A stretch of DNA of 64,000 bases from positions 1-64,000 of the forward strand of contig OMYJ01000012.1 in the NCBI GenBank assembly GCA_900315245.1. Direction: 5' to 3'. Shown here in pieces: positions 39,358 to 48,519 of this stretch. The notes under the pieces are model-generated. The model made no database searches. It was given only the letters and a program-made list of their open reading frames with translations, and was not told the origin of the DNA. Positions within the stretch are counted from its first letter, which is position 1; each line of letters starts with the position of its first letter. This stretch comes from an uncultured Bacteroidales bacterium (lineage in GTDB: Bacteria; Bacteroidota; Bacteroidia; Bacteroidales; WCHB1-69). The position numbers and the translations under genes are program-made.

Positions 39358-39381
39358 AAACACCATATATTGTGTCTCTAC
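39354..39381. repeat. Palindromic repeat family 3, copy 3
   Basis: GTAGAAACAC and GTGTCTCTAC arms form a near-perfect hairpin whose first arm contains the TAG stop of the phosphomannomutase gene. It sits between two convergent genes and may help to end both transcripts. Confidence 0.65.
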
Positions 39382-39408
39382 AAAGGATGTAGTAATTTCT
39401 GCAATTTA

Positions 39409-42400
39409 TTATTTCTTCACGAACCGCTTCGTCACAACGCCGGCATCGGTAATCGTGCGTACGAAATACATACCATCGGCCAAATCAGAAATGTTGATAC
39501 GGGTCGTTCCATGAACAGTTCGAACCAATTTTCCATAAACGTCAAATAATTGAATGTCAATGATGTTATATTCATCATTGATCATTCTACATTCCACATT
39601 AACATGTTCCTTGGCTGGATTCGGGTAAAGAACTATGCTGTTAGACAAGTGGTTGATGATGCCCGTGGTGGTGGTCACCGTGATTGGGTTTGTCCATTCG
39701 CTGAGGTTTCCGTCACCGCAGTTGGCCTGCACCTGCACCTGATAAGAGGTGTTGGGGGTTAAACCTGTAATAGTGTAGCTGTTGTTGTTGGTAGTGGCCG
39801 ATGTGAGTGGACCTCCTTGCGGACCATATTGGACGTTCCAGTTGTTTACATTGGCGTTGGTGTTCCAGAAGAAGGCAATGCTCTCGTCAGTGACATCGCC
39901 TGTGGTGAGGCCGGTTGGGATGTCGCAAGGTTCGACAATCGGGTCTGTTGCCACATATAGGGAAATTTCATCGAGCAGGAGTGCGAGATGACCATCGCTC
40001 AAATGACGGAAAGCTATTTGTACGGTCTGTCCTGCGTAGGAGGAGAGGTCTATCGTATATTGTTCGTATCCTGCGTAGTTGGCCACTGTCAGCGGCATCA
40101 ACACAGTGAAATTGCTCAAGTCGAGAGTGTTTTGGGCGGTGTTCGTGGTGAGCAACACTTCGAAAGCATCGTAGTTTTCTTCCGGTCCGAAAAGGGTGTT
40201 GATGAGCGTTGCGGCGCTGGCAACATGGAATGAGAGCTTCCATTCGGTACTGTCAGTCAGGGAGAATGCCGGCGAGAGAAGCAGATTATTCGTGTTTAGG
40301 GCGACTCCTTCTCCAGAGAATACGTATGCTAGCAGCCCGCCAGATGGATAAGTGGACCAGGAGATCACACTGTTGCCTTGGTTACCATAGGGCAGTGCGT
40401 TGGCGAAGAGCAGATCGGCGGGATTCGTCCCCACAGACATTCCCCAACCATAGCCGTCACCGTCCAAATCGTGGGAAATCCAGCAGCCCATGTCAAGGTC
40501 AAAATGTTCCGTATAAGGAATCTCGGCAACGCCGGTACACTCCACAATCTCAATGCTGACAGAGTCAGAAACAGGTCCGAACAACGGGGAAAACGCGGTG
40601 AACACAATTGAGTAAATTCCTGCGTTGTCCCATTGGGCGGTGATGTTGAGAGTGGTGTCTGAAGCGGGCGTGGCACCGTTGAGTGTCCATAGGTATGTGA
40701 GATTTTCACTGGAGACGACCTGGGCACTGATATTCACGGAGTCGATGTTTCGGGCACGGGAGGGAGCCACAATGGTGATTTCGGGCGCAGTCACAATATA
40801 TACTTCCACGTTTGCTAAGGCCAGCGCATAACCAGACGGGGAGTCGAAATGGCGGAACTCGATCTGGATGGTTTGATTGGCATAATTGCCCAAATTAAAT
40901 CGCTGTTTTTGCGGGTCACCAGTGCCGACAAGAGTGGTAAGGATGGTGTCGGAGGTGTTGTCTGTATGGATAATGAGGCTGTATTTGTCGCAGTTGTAAC
41001 CTCCAAACGGAGATGTTACCTCGCCCACAACATAGCGCAATTCATAGGTATTATCAGGGATATGTATGTATGGGGAGGCAATGCTGTTGTCCGCATGGAG
41101 ATCCTCCCCGAATTCATCGTGGGAGAAGCTGATGGCGGCGGGTGTGCTGATGCCGTCAATTTCGGCAAAATAACCATAAGTGTACCAGCCCGATCCGATA
41201 CGCCAGCAGTCGTCGTCGGTGCCGAAAACGTGCAGGTAGGGCAGAACGTCAATCACTTCGCAGGTGTGCAGATACACGATTGCCGAGTCGGTGGCCGTAC
41301 CTTGGTCGTTGGTCACATCCACATAAACCCAGTAGTTACCGTCGGGTGTTCCAACAGGCCACACGTAGGCGAAAGGATCCGTTGTGCTAATTACGTCATA
41401 GCTGTCGAAAGTGTCAGTCTGCACGCGCCAAGTGATGTCACTGATGGGTGAAACACTAAAAATGGTGATGTCAAAACGGGTGCTGTCGTCCACAATGGCA
41501 GTGGCTGGTGCGTTCAGGGTCACCATCGGTGCTCCCGCAAAGTCAACTGTCACATTGGTCAGCAGCAGGTGGTCTTGGTCGGCGGTCCCGTAATGGCGGA
41601 AAGCGATTCGGAACGTTTCACCGCCGTATGCGCCAAGAGAGAGGATTCGCTGCTGCCAGTTACCAGTTTCTTGGAGAGTTTCGCTGAAAACCTCCACGTA
41701 TTGAGACATGTCATAGGGGTTGCTGCCAGTACTTATATAAACACCATAGTGTTCCGCTGTTAGGATGCTGTCTTTGGGACGCACTTGCCAAGTCAGCACA
41801 TAATAGTTGTCGTCAAGGGCGATTTTCGGGGAAATGAGCCAATTGTCTTGGTCAGGGAACATTCCGAAAAAGGAAATGGAGCTGGATGTCGCGCAGCTGT
41901 CGTTGAAGACCCAAGCTTCTCCGCCCTCATCCGCGTCTATCATGGTCCAGCAAGCACGTGTGGTGCTTAGGGTGTCAAATGTCTCTGTAAAGGGAAAATC
42001 ATCAATGACGGCGCAGTCTCCTACCACTACAGTCTTCCAGGCCGTATAGGAGCCGTAGGTGTTGGTCACCTCCAAGCCTAACTGATAGATGCCGCTGGCG
42101 TACCAGATAATTTGCACAGTGTCGGCGAAGGGATCAACAATGTCAGCATCATCACAGAACCAGTAATAGGTAAGGCCATCGGTGGAACCGCTGACCACTT
42201 GGGCGGTATAATTAGTGATGTCGTTTGCGTCAATATCTTCCGGACCATTAATCTGAGCCATCGGCAGACTGTCGTTGCCTATAAAGATGTAGTCTAACCA
42301 TATAGAGGTGGAAGGGTTGTTGTTCTTATAGTGATGGAAAGCAATTCGCACGTTTTGACCCATATATTCCGTCAGATCAACCGAATGATACAGATAGCTA

Positions 42401-42867
42401 AGGGAGGCTGTAGTTTCGCTGAAGAGCACGGTATTAAAATCGGAAGTGTCTATTTCTGAATCAGTTACAAGAGAGATACGCACATCGTAAGGTTCTCCGA
42501 TTCCGTCAGTGTTCAAGCACTTCACATACCAGGAGAGGTACAAAGAATCGATGGTGGGAAGTTCAAGCACAGGACTTATGGCCCAATCGGAGGCAATGGA
42601 TTCATTTGTTGGTTCCGAATAGAGCGTGTGTGTACCGTCGTAGGCGATGTAACCGAGTAGCTCCGCCATTATGGGCGGAAATTGCGAGAAGTCGAATACG
42701 AACCAGTTGTCGTTGTTGCCGTCCAAATCCACAACCGTCCAGCCGTTGAGGCCGTTCTCGAAACTTTCCACGTAAGGGAAAGTGGTGACATTCTGTGCTT
42801 TCGCAGTGAGGCAAAAGATTAATGCTAATGCAGTCAGACAGGTCTTTATGTTCATGTTTCCTTTCAT
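39409..42867 (-). CDS. Large secreted adhesin-like protein with T9SS type A sorting domain
   Basis: About 1150 aa. A signal peptide (MNIKTCLTALALIFCLTAKA) is followed by four cleaved-adhesin-type jelly-roll modules, starting near residues 25, 290, 540 and 782. Each opens with an aromatic-rich motif such as FPYVESFENGLNGW and ends near LAYVF or YALALANVEVYI. PKD-like linkers lie between them. A fibronectin type III domain (about 980-1065) and a T9SS type A signal (YPNPAKEHVNVE...KRFVKK) complete it. Such modules bind ligands or other proteins at the cell surface. No catalytic domain is seen. The start could also be the ATG at 42855, four codons in. Confidence 0.88.
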   Translation of the reverse strand: MKGNMNIKTCLTALALIFCLTAKAQNVTTFPYVESFENGLNGWTVVDLDGNNDNWFVFDFSQFPPIMAELLGYIAYDGTHTLYSEPTNESIASDWAISPVLELPTIDSLYLSWYVKCLNTDGIGEPYDVRISLVTDSEIDTSDFNTVLFSETTASLSYLYHSVDLTEYMGQNVRIAFHHYKNNNPSTSIWLDYIFIGNDSLPMAQINGPEDIDANDITNYTAQVVSGSTDGLTYYWFCDDADIVDPFADTVQIIWYASGIYQLGLEVTNTYGSYTAWKTVVVGDCAVIDDFPFTETFDTLSTTRACWTMIDADEGGEAWVFNDSCATSSSISFFGMFPDQDNWLISPKIALDDNYYVLTWQVRPKDSILTAEHYGVYISTGSNPYDMSQYVEVFSETLQETGNWQQRILSLGAYGGETFRIAFRHYGTADQDHLLLTNVTVDFAGAPMVTLNAPATAIVDDSTRFDITIFSVSPISDITWRVQTDTFDSYDVISTTDPFAYVWPVGTPDGNYWVYVDVTNDQGTATDSAIVYLHTCEVIDVLPYLHVFGTDDDCWRIGSGWYTYGYFAEIDGISTPAAISFSHDEFGEDLHADNSIASPYIHIPDNTYELRYVVGEVTSPFGGYNCDKYSLIIHTDNTSDTILTTLVGTGDPQKQRFNLGNYANQTIQIEFRHFDSPSGYALALANVEVYIVTAPEITIVAPSRARNIDSVNISAQVVSSENLTYLWTLNGATPASDTTLNITAQWDNAGIYSIVFTAFSPLFGPVSDSVSIEIVECTGVAEIPYTEHFDLDMGCWISHDLDGDGYGWGMSVGTNPADLLFANALPYGNQGNSVISWSTYPSGGLLAYVFSGEGVALNTNNLLLSPAFSLTDSTEWKLSFHVASAATLINTLFGPEENYDAFEVLLTTNTAQNTLDLSNFTVLMPLTVANYAGYEQYTIDLSSYAGQTVQIAFRHLSDGHLALLLDEISLYVATDPIVEPCDIPTGLTTGDVTDESIAFFWNTNANVNNWNVQYGPQGGPLTSATTNNNSYTITGLTPNTSYQVQVQANCGDGNLSEWTNPITVTTTTGIINHLSNSIVLYPNPAKEHVNVECRMINDEYNIIDIQLFDVYGKLVRTVHGTTRINISDLADGMYFVRTITDAGVVTKRFVKK

Positions 42868-42908
42868 TACTTTTATTTTCTTGATTTATTCTCTGATTTT
42901 TCGAGTCG

Positions 42909-42916
42909 CAAATATA
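42909..42916 (-). promoter_or_regulatory. -7 box (TATATTTG on minus) for the adhesin-like gene
   Basis: Reads CAAATATA on plus. It is back to back with the box at 42943. Confidence 0.7.
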
Positions 42917-42942
42917 CACTTTCTTCTTTATCGAATTTTCTG

Positions 42943-42950
42943 TATCTTTG
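42943..42950 (+). promoter_or_regulatory. -7 box (TATCTTTG) for the gene at 43052
   Basis: Matches TAnnTTTG, giving a leader of about 98 bases. Confidence 0.7.
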
Positions 42951-43051
42951 CCACTTTTATAAAGTGCTGGATTAGGCTGGTCAGGATTAAAAAAACGCTT
43001 CAAAAAAACTTGTAAATCAGATATATAAAAATTAATCGTATAAACTAGGAA

Positions 43052-46000
43052 ATGAGAAGAACGGCAAGGATGACAGACAAAACGCTATGGACTCTGCTGC
43101 TGAAAAAAGCGGCGGTGTGCCTCTTCCTGTACCTGTTCCTGTCTCCCGCGCACGCCCAGTTCTACAACGGCTCGCAGCTCTCCTTCGGGAAAAGCCGCGT
43201 GCAGCATCAGAATTTCAACTGGCAGTATCTCCGCGCCGAACAGTATGATGTCTATTATTACCCGACAGGCAGGGCGTTGGCGCAATACGTCTTCTACAAA
43301 ACGCCCGAATATTTATCCGAAATTGAGAAACTGCTGAATTATACCTCCAAAAAGAAGCTGCAAATCATCGTGTATAACACGCAGTCTGACTTCAGGGAAT
43401 CCAATTTCGCATACGACTATGAAGACTTCTACAACCAAGGTGGCGTGACCAACATTTACGGCACGAAAATCTATATCTACTTTGACGGGAATCGCGCCCA
43501 TTTAGACAAGATGATCCGCGGCGGACTTATGAACGTGTATGCCCATTGGATGGTGCAGGGCGCAACGGTCGGCGCCAACATCTCATACGACTACCTAATG
43601 AACGTTCCGAGCTGGTATTACAGCGGGCTGGCCTCCTATTTTGGCGAAAATTGGAACAGTGAGGTCGATGCGCACGTCAAAAACGGGATTCTTACTGGAA
43701 AATACAAACGGCTTGAGGATCTTTCCCCCGTGGAGGCCACTTACGCCGGACATTCGTTTTGGAAATATTTGGTGGACATTTATGGCGAGTCGATAATTCC
43801 CAAGGTTCTCTATAGCACCCGTTCGGCGAAAGGCATGGAGAACGGCCTGTTCCGCGCCACAATGGTTCCGTATAAAATCTTGGTTACGCAGTGGTACAAG
43901 TATTATATGGTCATGTATCACCCGGATTTGGCAAAGTCTATGCCAGCAGGTGAGGAAATTCTTCGAAAACCCAACCCCAAACGGGATTATGCCCGTTTTT
44001 GCTTCTCTCCGGACGGCGACAAGTATGCTTACGTCACAAATGAGGCCGGTCAGGTCCGTGTCTGGCTGAAAACGCCGACAAATAAGAAACCTAAGTGCAT
44101 TCTCCGAAAATATGCGAAGACGGAAGACAATCCGGATCTCTCTTTCCCGCTAATTGCGTGGCATCCCTCAGGAGAAATTTTGGGGTTGACTCTCGAACGC
44201 CGTGGCGACTGTTTGTTTATTCCCTTTGATCTGGAAAAACGGAAATGGGGGAAGAAATTCTTGGTGGATGTGGAGAAAATCAGCTCTTGGTGCTACTCGG
44301 AGGACGGGCAGCGGATGCTGTTTTCCGGTTTCAAGAACGGACAGTCGGACATTTTTATGTACAGTTTTCCGGCCAAAACGTACCAAAACCTTACCAACGA
44401 CTTCTATGACGACTACAATCCGGTGTTCATGAATGCCCGTCAGATTGTTTTCGCCTCTAATCGTCCTGTTGATTCTATCTTGTTGAAAGATAATTTTTTA
44501 GACGAATCAGGACAAAGGACGTATAATTTGTTTTTGTATAATTACAAAACCAAGGACAGTTCTTTGTTGCGAATTACAGATTCCCCATACACAAATGAAT
44601 ACGGGGTTTTGCCTGCTGGCGACCAGCGGGTGCTGTTTTTAAGCGACGAAGGCGGAGTTGTGAACCGTTACGAGGCCGTTTTCGACAGTTCCATCAGCCG
44701 TATTGACACAGCGGTACACTATCTTTATTACGCCAAGACACATCCTCTGACGGATAGATCCTTTAACATCGAGGAGCATGCGTATAATCCTGTCACCAAT
44801 ACAGTGGCTGATCTTTCGCTCACCGATAACTACAAGCATATCTGGTTTACGGAATTACACACATTGTATCATCCTGATATACAACCGTCTGCGTTTCATC
44901 GGAAGATTCAGGAAGAGAAGGTTCGACTTGACAGTGTGCAGAAAATCCAAGATAGTATCTCTGACATTTTTCCACAGCAACAACATGGATTTGTCTTGTC
45001 TGCGGAGGCAAATTCCGACAATCTCAAAGATTCCGATTTTGATGGAGACACAACCTATACCTCCCGTCATTCCGGTCGTGACTTCCCTATCCCAGTTGGA
45101 TTGCCATATCGAGTACAATATTCTATAGATCAGTTGATTACGCAAGCGGATTTCAGTTTTTTGAATACTTCTTACCAACAGTTTGAGGGAGGGACATCAC
45201 CCATCTATTTGAACACGGGATTCAATGCATTGTTCATGTTGGGAATCAATGATCTTTTTGAAGATTACCGCATTACGGGTGGATTCAGAATAGGTTGGGA
45301 TTTAAATAGTTACGAGTTCTTGTTTAGTTATGAGAATCTTTCCAGACGTTTAGACCGGCAGATTACGTTGCATCGTCAGGCCATCAGTTCCCAGGTGAAT
45401 GGATATGTTTATCGGCAAAATTCCAACAGTGTGTTTTACACATTGAAGTTCCCGTTCAATAAGACGAACTGTTTAAGACTAACATTGAAAGGGCGCTATG
45501 AGACAAACATTGTGGCTGCCTTGAATGACCAGACCTTACAGGCGGAGGATGCGCATCATGTGTGGGCGGGTGCAAAGTTAGAGTACATCTTCGATTCGTC
45601 AAAAGAGTTATACACCAACTTGTGGCGTGGCACCAAGCTGAAAATATTTGCAGAGTATGAGCAACGACTTGAGCGTGAAACCCTTAACCTTTTTGTGGTT
45701 GGTTTTGATGCGCGTCGTTCTTTCAAATTGTATCGCAACATGACCTTGGCGTTGCGGCTCGCAGGCAGCACGAATGCAGGTTCGGCGCGGCTTGTCTATT
45801 ATATGGGCGGTGTGGATAACTGGATTGCCGCAAAGTTCAACAGTAACATTTCCACGGATTTGACCAAAAATTACGCCTACCAGACATTGGCCACGAATAT
45901 GCGTGGTTTCCGGCAGAACATCCGCAACGGCACCTCTTTCCTGCTGTTCAACGGGGAGTTGCGCATCCCTATTGTGCAACTAATTGCCGGACACAAGGTG

Positions 46001-46297
46001 TCGTGGAATATCCTCAATTCATTGCAACTCAATCTGTTTGGCGATATAGGGACAGCATGGACGGGCTTTACCCCCTATTCGGAAGACAACTGTCTTTATA
46101 CCCGCTATATTGACAGCGGTCCGATTCATGCGGAGGTCAAACGGCAGGTGGATCCTTGGGTGGGCGGCTTCGGTATCGGGGCAAGAGTTTCCATTTTAGG
46201 TTATTTTCTCCGTTTTGACTATGCCTGGGGTGTGGAAGACTGGGAAATTCCGAACAAAAAGGGGATGTTCATGTTCTCGTTGGGAACGGATTTTTGA
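43052..46297 (+). CDS. Pseudo-gluzincin / TolB-like beta-propeller / outer-membrane barrel protein
   Basis: A 1081-aa exported protein in three parts. After the signal peptide (ends AHAQ) comes a peptidase-MA-like region (about 45-260), where the zinc motif HExxH is replaced by GGLMN (157-161) and the expected EGLA is SGLA (191-194). This domain is therefore probably not a protease. Next comes a WD40/TolB-like propeller (about 310-620: CFSPDGDKYAYVTNEAG, WHPSGEILGL, IVFASNRP). The end is an outer-membrane beta-barrel of Omp85/surface-antigen type (about 690-1081), finishing in Phe. Related proteins in the phylum are annotated as Tol biopolymer transporter-like. Precise function unknown; likely surface display or envelope assembly. 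Confidence 0.82.
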   Translation: MRRTARMTDKTLWTLLLKKAAVCLFLYLFLSPAHAQFYNGSQLSFGKSRVQHQNFNWQYLRAEQYDVYYYPTGRALAQYVFYKTPEYLSEIEKLLNYTSKKKLQIIVYNTQSDFRESNFAYDYEDFYNQGGVTNIYGTKIYIYFDGNRAHLDKMIRGGLMNVYAHWMVQGATVGANISYDYLMNVPSWYYSGLASYFGENWNSEVDAHVKNGILTGKYKRLEDLSPVEATYAGHSFWKYLVDIYGESIIPKVLYSTRSAKGMENGLFRATMVPYKILVTQWYKYYMVMYHPDLAKSMPAGEEILRKPNPKRDYARFCFSPDGDKYAYVTNEAGQVRVWLKTPTNKKPKCILRKYAKTEDNPDLSFPLIAWHPSGEILGLTLERRGDCLFIPFDLEKRKWGKKFLVDVEKISSWCYSEDGQRMLFSGFKNGQSDIFMYSFPAKTYQNLTNDFYDDYNPVFMNARQIVFASNRPVDSILLKDNFLDESGQRTYNLFLYNYKTKDSSLLRITDSPYTNEYGVLPAGDQRVLFLSDEGGVVNRYEAVFDSSISRIDTAVHYLYYAKTHPLTDRSFNIEEHAYNPVTNTVADLSLTDNYKHIWFTELHTLYHPDIQPSAFHRKIQEEKVRLDSVQKIQDSISDIFPQQQHGFVLSAEANSDNLKDSDFDGDTTYTSRHSGRDFPIPVGLPYRVQYSIDQLITQADFSFLNTSYQQFEGGTSPIYLNTGFNALFMLGINDLFEDYRITGGFRIGWDLNSYEFLFSYENLSRRLDRQITLHRQAISSQVNGYVYRQNSNSVFYTLKFPFNKTNCLRLTLKGRYETNIVAALNDQTLQAEDAHHVWAGAKLEYIFDSSKELYTNLWRGTKLKIFAEYEQRLERETLNLFVVGFDARRSFKLYRNMTLALRLAGSTNAGSARLVYYMGGVDNWIAAKFNSNISTDLTKNYAYQTLATNMRGFRQNIRNGTSFLLFNGELRIPIVQLIAGHKVSWNILNSLQLNLFGDIGTAWTGFTPYSEDNCLYTRYIDSGPIHAEVKRQVDPWVGGFGIGARVSILGYFLRFDYAWGVEDWEIPNKKGMFMFSLGTDF

Positions 46298-46310
46298 GCC
46301 AAAAAAAGTG

Positions 46311-46318
46311 TATTTTTG
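46311..46318 (+). promoter_or_regulatory. -7 box (TATTTTTG) for the OmpA/TPR lipoprotein gene
   Basis: Matches TAnnTTTG, 39 bases before the ATG at 46358. Confidence 0.72.
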
Positions 46319-46357
46319 CATCGTTTAAGAAAAAACAATTAAAAACCTTAATAACCT

Positions 46358-48184
46358 ATGAGAAAATTATTTGCATTGAGCATGGTTGTGGCAATTGCTC
46401 TTACGATGAGTAGTTGCGGACTTGGAAAAATGGTGAAAAAGTACCCGGAAGTGACGGTTACTTTGGACAATCCTGATTTGGAGAACAAGGGTGGTGAGGT
46501 AGCTTACACTATCAAGGGAACTTTCCCGCCCAAGTACATGAAGAAGAAAGCCACGATGACGTTCACTCCTTCGTTAGTTGTTGATGGACAGAAAGTTAAT
46601 CCTCCGTTTGCTACTATTAAAGTGAAAGGTGAGAAGGCCAAAGGCGACGGTACCGTGATTCCCTACAAGGCAGGCGGCACTTTCACGCAGAGCGGAACCT
46701 TCAAGTTTGATGAAAAGTATGAAACCGCAGACATTGTGACGGGTGCTGTGGCCAATCTGAAGAAAAAATCGCACGATTTCGGCGACCGCAACCTCGGCGA
46801 GGGCATCAGCAACACCAGCGCACGCGCCAACTTGACCCCGAGACTGACGGACAACGCCAACAGCGGTACGGCATTCCTTCTCGCACCTCACAATTACAAG
46901 GCGGAGTTCATTGGCAGAACGGCCACGCTCTACTTCGACCTTAACAGCGCAAACATGAATTGGAACAACCCCAACAACAAGACGCAAGCCGCCAAAGACT
47001 CCATCAAGGCGTTCACTGACTTTATGAACAATGACTATATCATTGACCGTGTGGTGATTTCCGGTTGGGCTTCTCCAGAGGGCGAAGAAACCAACAACCA
47101 GGGTCTTTCCGAAAAACGTTTCCAAGTGGGTAAAAACTGGTTCAACGACAAGTTCAACGCTTACCTGAAGGATTATGCGAAACGTAACAACATCAAGATG
47201 AAAGACTTGCAGAAGCCTGTCTTCGAATATGTGAACAACGCCAAAGGTGAGGACTGGGACGGTTTTGAAGCTGCTATCGAAAAATCCAACATTCGTCAGA
47301 AGAATCAGATTCTCAACGTGGTGCGCTCCCAAGCGAACAACGACATGCGTGAGCAGAAGATCCGTGAAATGACGGACATCTATCCTGAAATCGCCGACGC
47401 CATCCTGCCTCCGCTGCGCCGCGCCGAAATCCAGATAATCTGCAAAAAACACGACACCTACACCGATGCCGATCTTATCCGTTTTGTGCAATCCAACCCG
47501 AATGATTTCTCCATCAATGAACGTCTTTATGCTGCTTCTGTCGCAACCGATATGGCTACGAAAGAAAACATCTACAAAGCGTTGATTAACAACAAGAAAA
47601 CCGAGAATGACTGGCGTGCTTACAACAACCTCGGTGCTTTAAAGCTGAACGAATATTATCAAAACGGCAACGAATCCAGTCTGGAAGAAGCGCTCAACTA
47701 CTTGCAGAAGGCTGCCGCGCTTTCCCCGAACAACGGTATTATCCTCAACAATATGGCTATTGCTGACTATTTGAGTGGTGATCTCGCTGCCGCGCAGGCC
47801 AACTTCGAGGCTTCCGCTAACGCTTCCGTGCAACCGGTGAACCAAAACTACAACACGGGCGCACTCAGCATCCTCAACGGCGACTATTCAAAAGCAGCCC
47901 AGCTGATGGGCGGCAAGAGCTGCGACTACAATACCGCATTAGTGCAGCTGCTGCAAAAGGATTACAACGCCGCTAAAGCTACACTTGACTGCATCGACAA
48001 TGTGGATGCCAAGACCGCATACTTAAAGGCTGTCCTCGCTGCCCGCATGAAAGTGGAGGAAGGTGTCTATAGCAACCTTACCACGGCCATCAATCTGGAT
48101 CCTACATTGAAGAAAACGGCCAAACGCGACGCCGAGTTCAAACGCTATCGTCACTCAGACCGCTTCAAACAGTTGGTGAAATAA
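46358..48184 (+). CDS. OmpA-like / TPR lipoprotein
   Basis: A 608-aa lipoprotein (MSSC lipobox near residue 20). The N-terminal beta region (about 30-190) is followed by an OmpA C-terminal-like domain (about 190-370: ATLYFDLNSANMNWNN, VVISGWASPEGEE, LSEKRFQVGKNW). The order FDxNS...SGWASPEG fits peptidoglycan-binding OmpA folds with an insertion. The rest is TPR-type helical repeats (about 410-600: AYNNLGALKLNEYYQNG, EEALNYLQKAAALSPNNG, NNMAIADYLSGDLAAA). It probably tethers outer membrane to peptidoglycan or scaffolds an envelope complex; T9SS accessory proteins with similar parts exist, but I cannot assign one. Confidence 0.84.
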   Translation: MRKLFALSMVVAIALTMSSCGLGKMVKKYPEVTVTLDNPDLENKGGEVAYTIKGTFPPKYMKKKATMTFTPSLVVDGQKVNPPFATIKVKGEKAKGDGTVIPYKAGGTFTQSGTFKFDEKYETADIVTGAVANLKKKSHDFGDRNLGEGISNTSARANLTPRLTDNANSGTAFLLAPHNYKAEFIGRTATLYFDLNSANMNWNNPNNKTQAAKDSIKAFTDFMNNDYIIDRVVISGWASPEGEETNNQGLSEKRFQVGKNWFNDKFNAYLKDYAKRNNIKMKDLQKPVFEYVNNAKGEDWDGFEAAIEKSNIRQKNQILNVVRSQANNDMREQKIREMTDIYPEIADAILPPLRRAEIQIICKKHDTYTDADLIRFVQSNPNDFSINERLYAASVATDMATKENIYKALINNKKTENDWRAYNNLGALKLNEYYQNGNESSLEEALNYLQKAAALSPNNGIILNNMAIADYLSGDLAAAQANFEASANASVQPVNQNYNTGALSILNGDYSKAAQLMGGKSCDYNTALVQLLQKDYNAAKATLDCIDNVDAKTAYLKAVLAARMKVEEGVYSNLTTAINLDPTLKKTAKRDAEFKRYRHSDRFKQLVK

Positions 48185-48207
48185 GATAGAAACAACATTT
48201 ATAGAAT

Positions 48208-48239
48208 AAAGGCGTGGTCATTGAGGCTGCGCCTTTTTT
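48208..48239 (+). terminator. Rho-independent terminator after the OmpA/TPR gene
   Basis: AAAGGCG pairs with CGCCTTT across a 15-base loop and leads into a T run. Confidence 0.8.
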
Positions 48240-48267
48240 AAATTATGAATTATGAATGATGAATAAT

Positions 48268-48395
48268 CAATGAAGCGATGAGACGATGAAGCGATGAGAC
48301 GATGAATTGATGAGACGATGAATCGATGAGACGATGAATTGATGAGACGATGAAGCGATGAGACGATGAAGCGATGAGACGATGAAGTGATGAAA
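48268..48395. repeat. 16-bp tandem repeat, 8 units
   Basis: The unit is CGATGAAGCGATGAGA; positions 8-9 vary between GC, TT, TC and GT. Eight units run without spacers. It lies in the 335-bp gap between the OmpA/TPR terminator and the promoter of the HAD gene. Related GATGA-rich tracts occur at about 29161-29220 and 29925-29950. Confidence 0.95.
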
Positions 48396-48463
48396 TTTAG
48401 ATTAATGACAAATTACTGTTCACTGTTCACTAATCACTATTCACTATTTAAAGCAATAATTAC

Positions 48464-48471
48464 TATCTTTG
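48464..48471 (+). promoter_or_regulatory. -7 box (TATCTTTG) for the HAD phosphatase gene
   Basis: Matches TAnnTTTG, 48 bases before the ATG at 48520. Confidence 0.72.
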
Positions 48472-48519
48472 CCAAAATAAACAAATAAAAGACAAAACCA
48501 ATAACTTTCTAATACAAAG

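Noticed and set aside
48268..48395. Possible CRISPR array
   Set aside because: The units are direct 16-bp repeats with no spacers and no cas genes nearby, so this is a simple tandem array.
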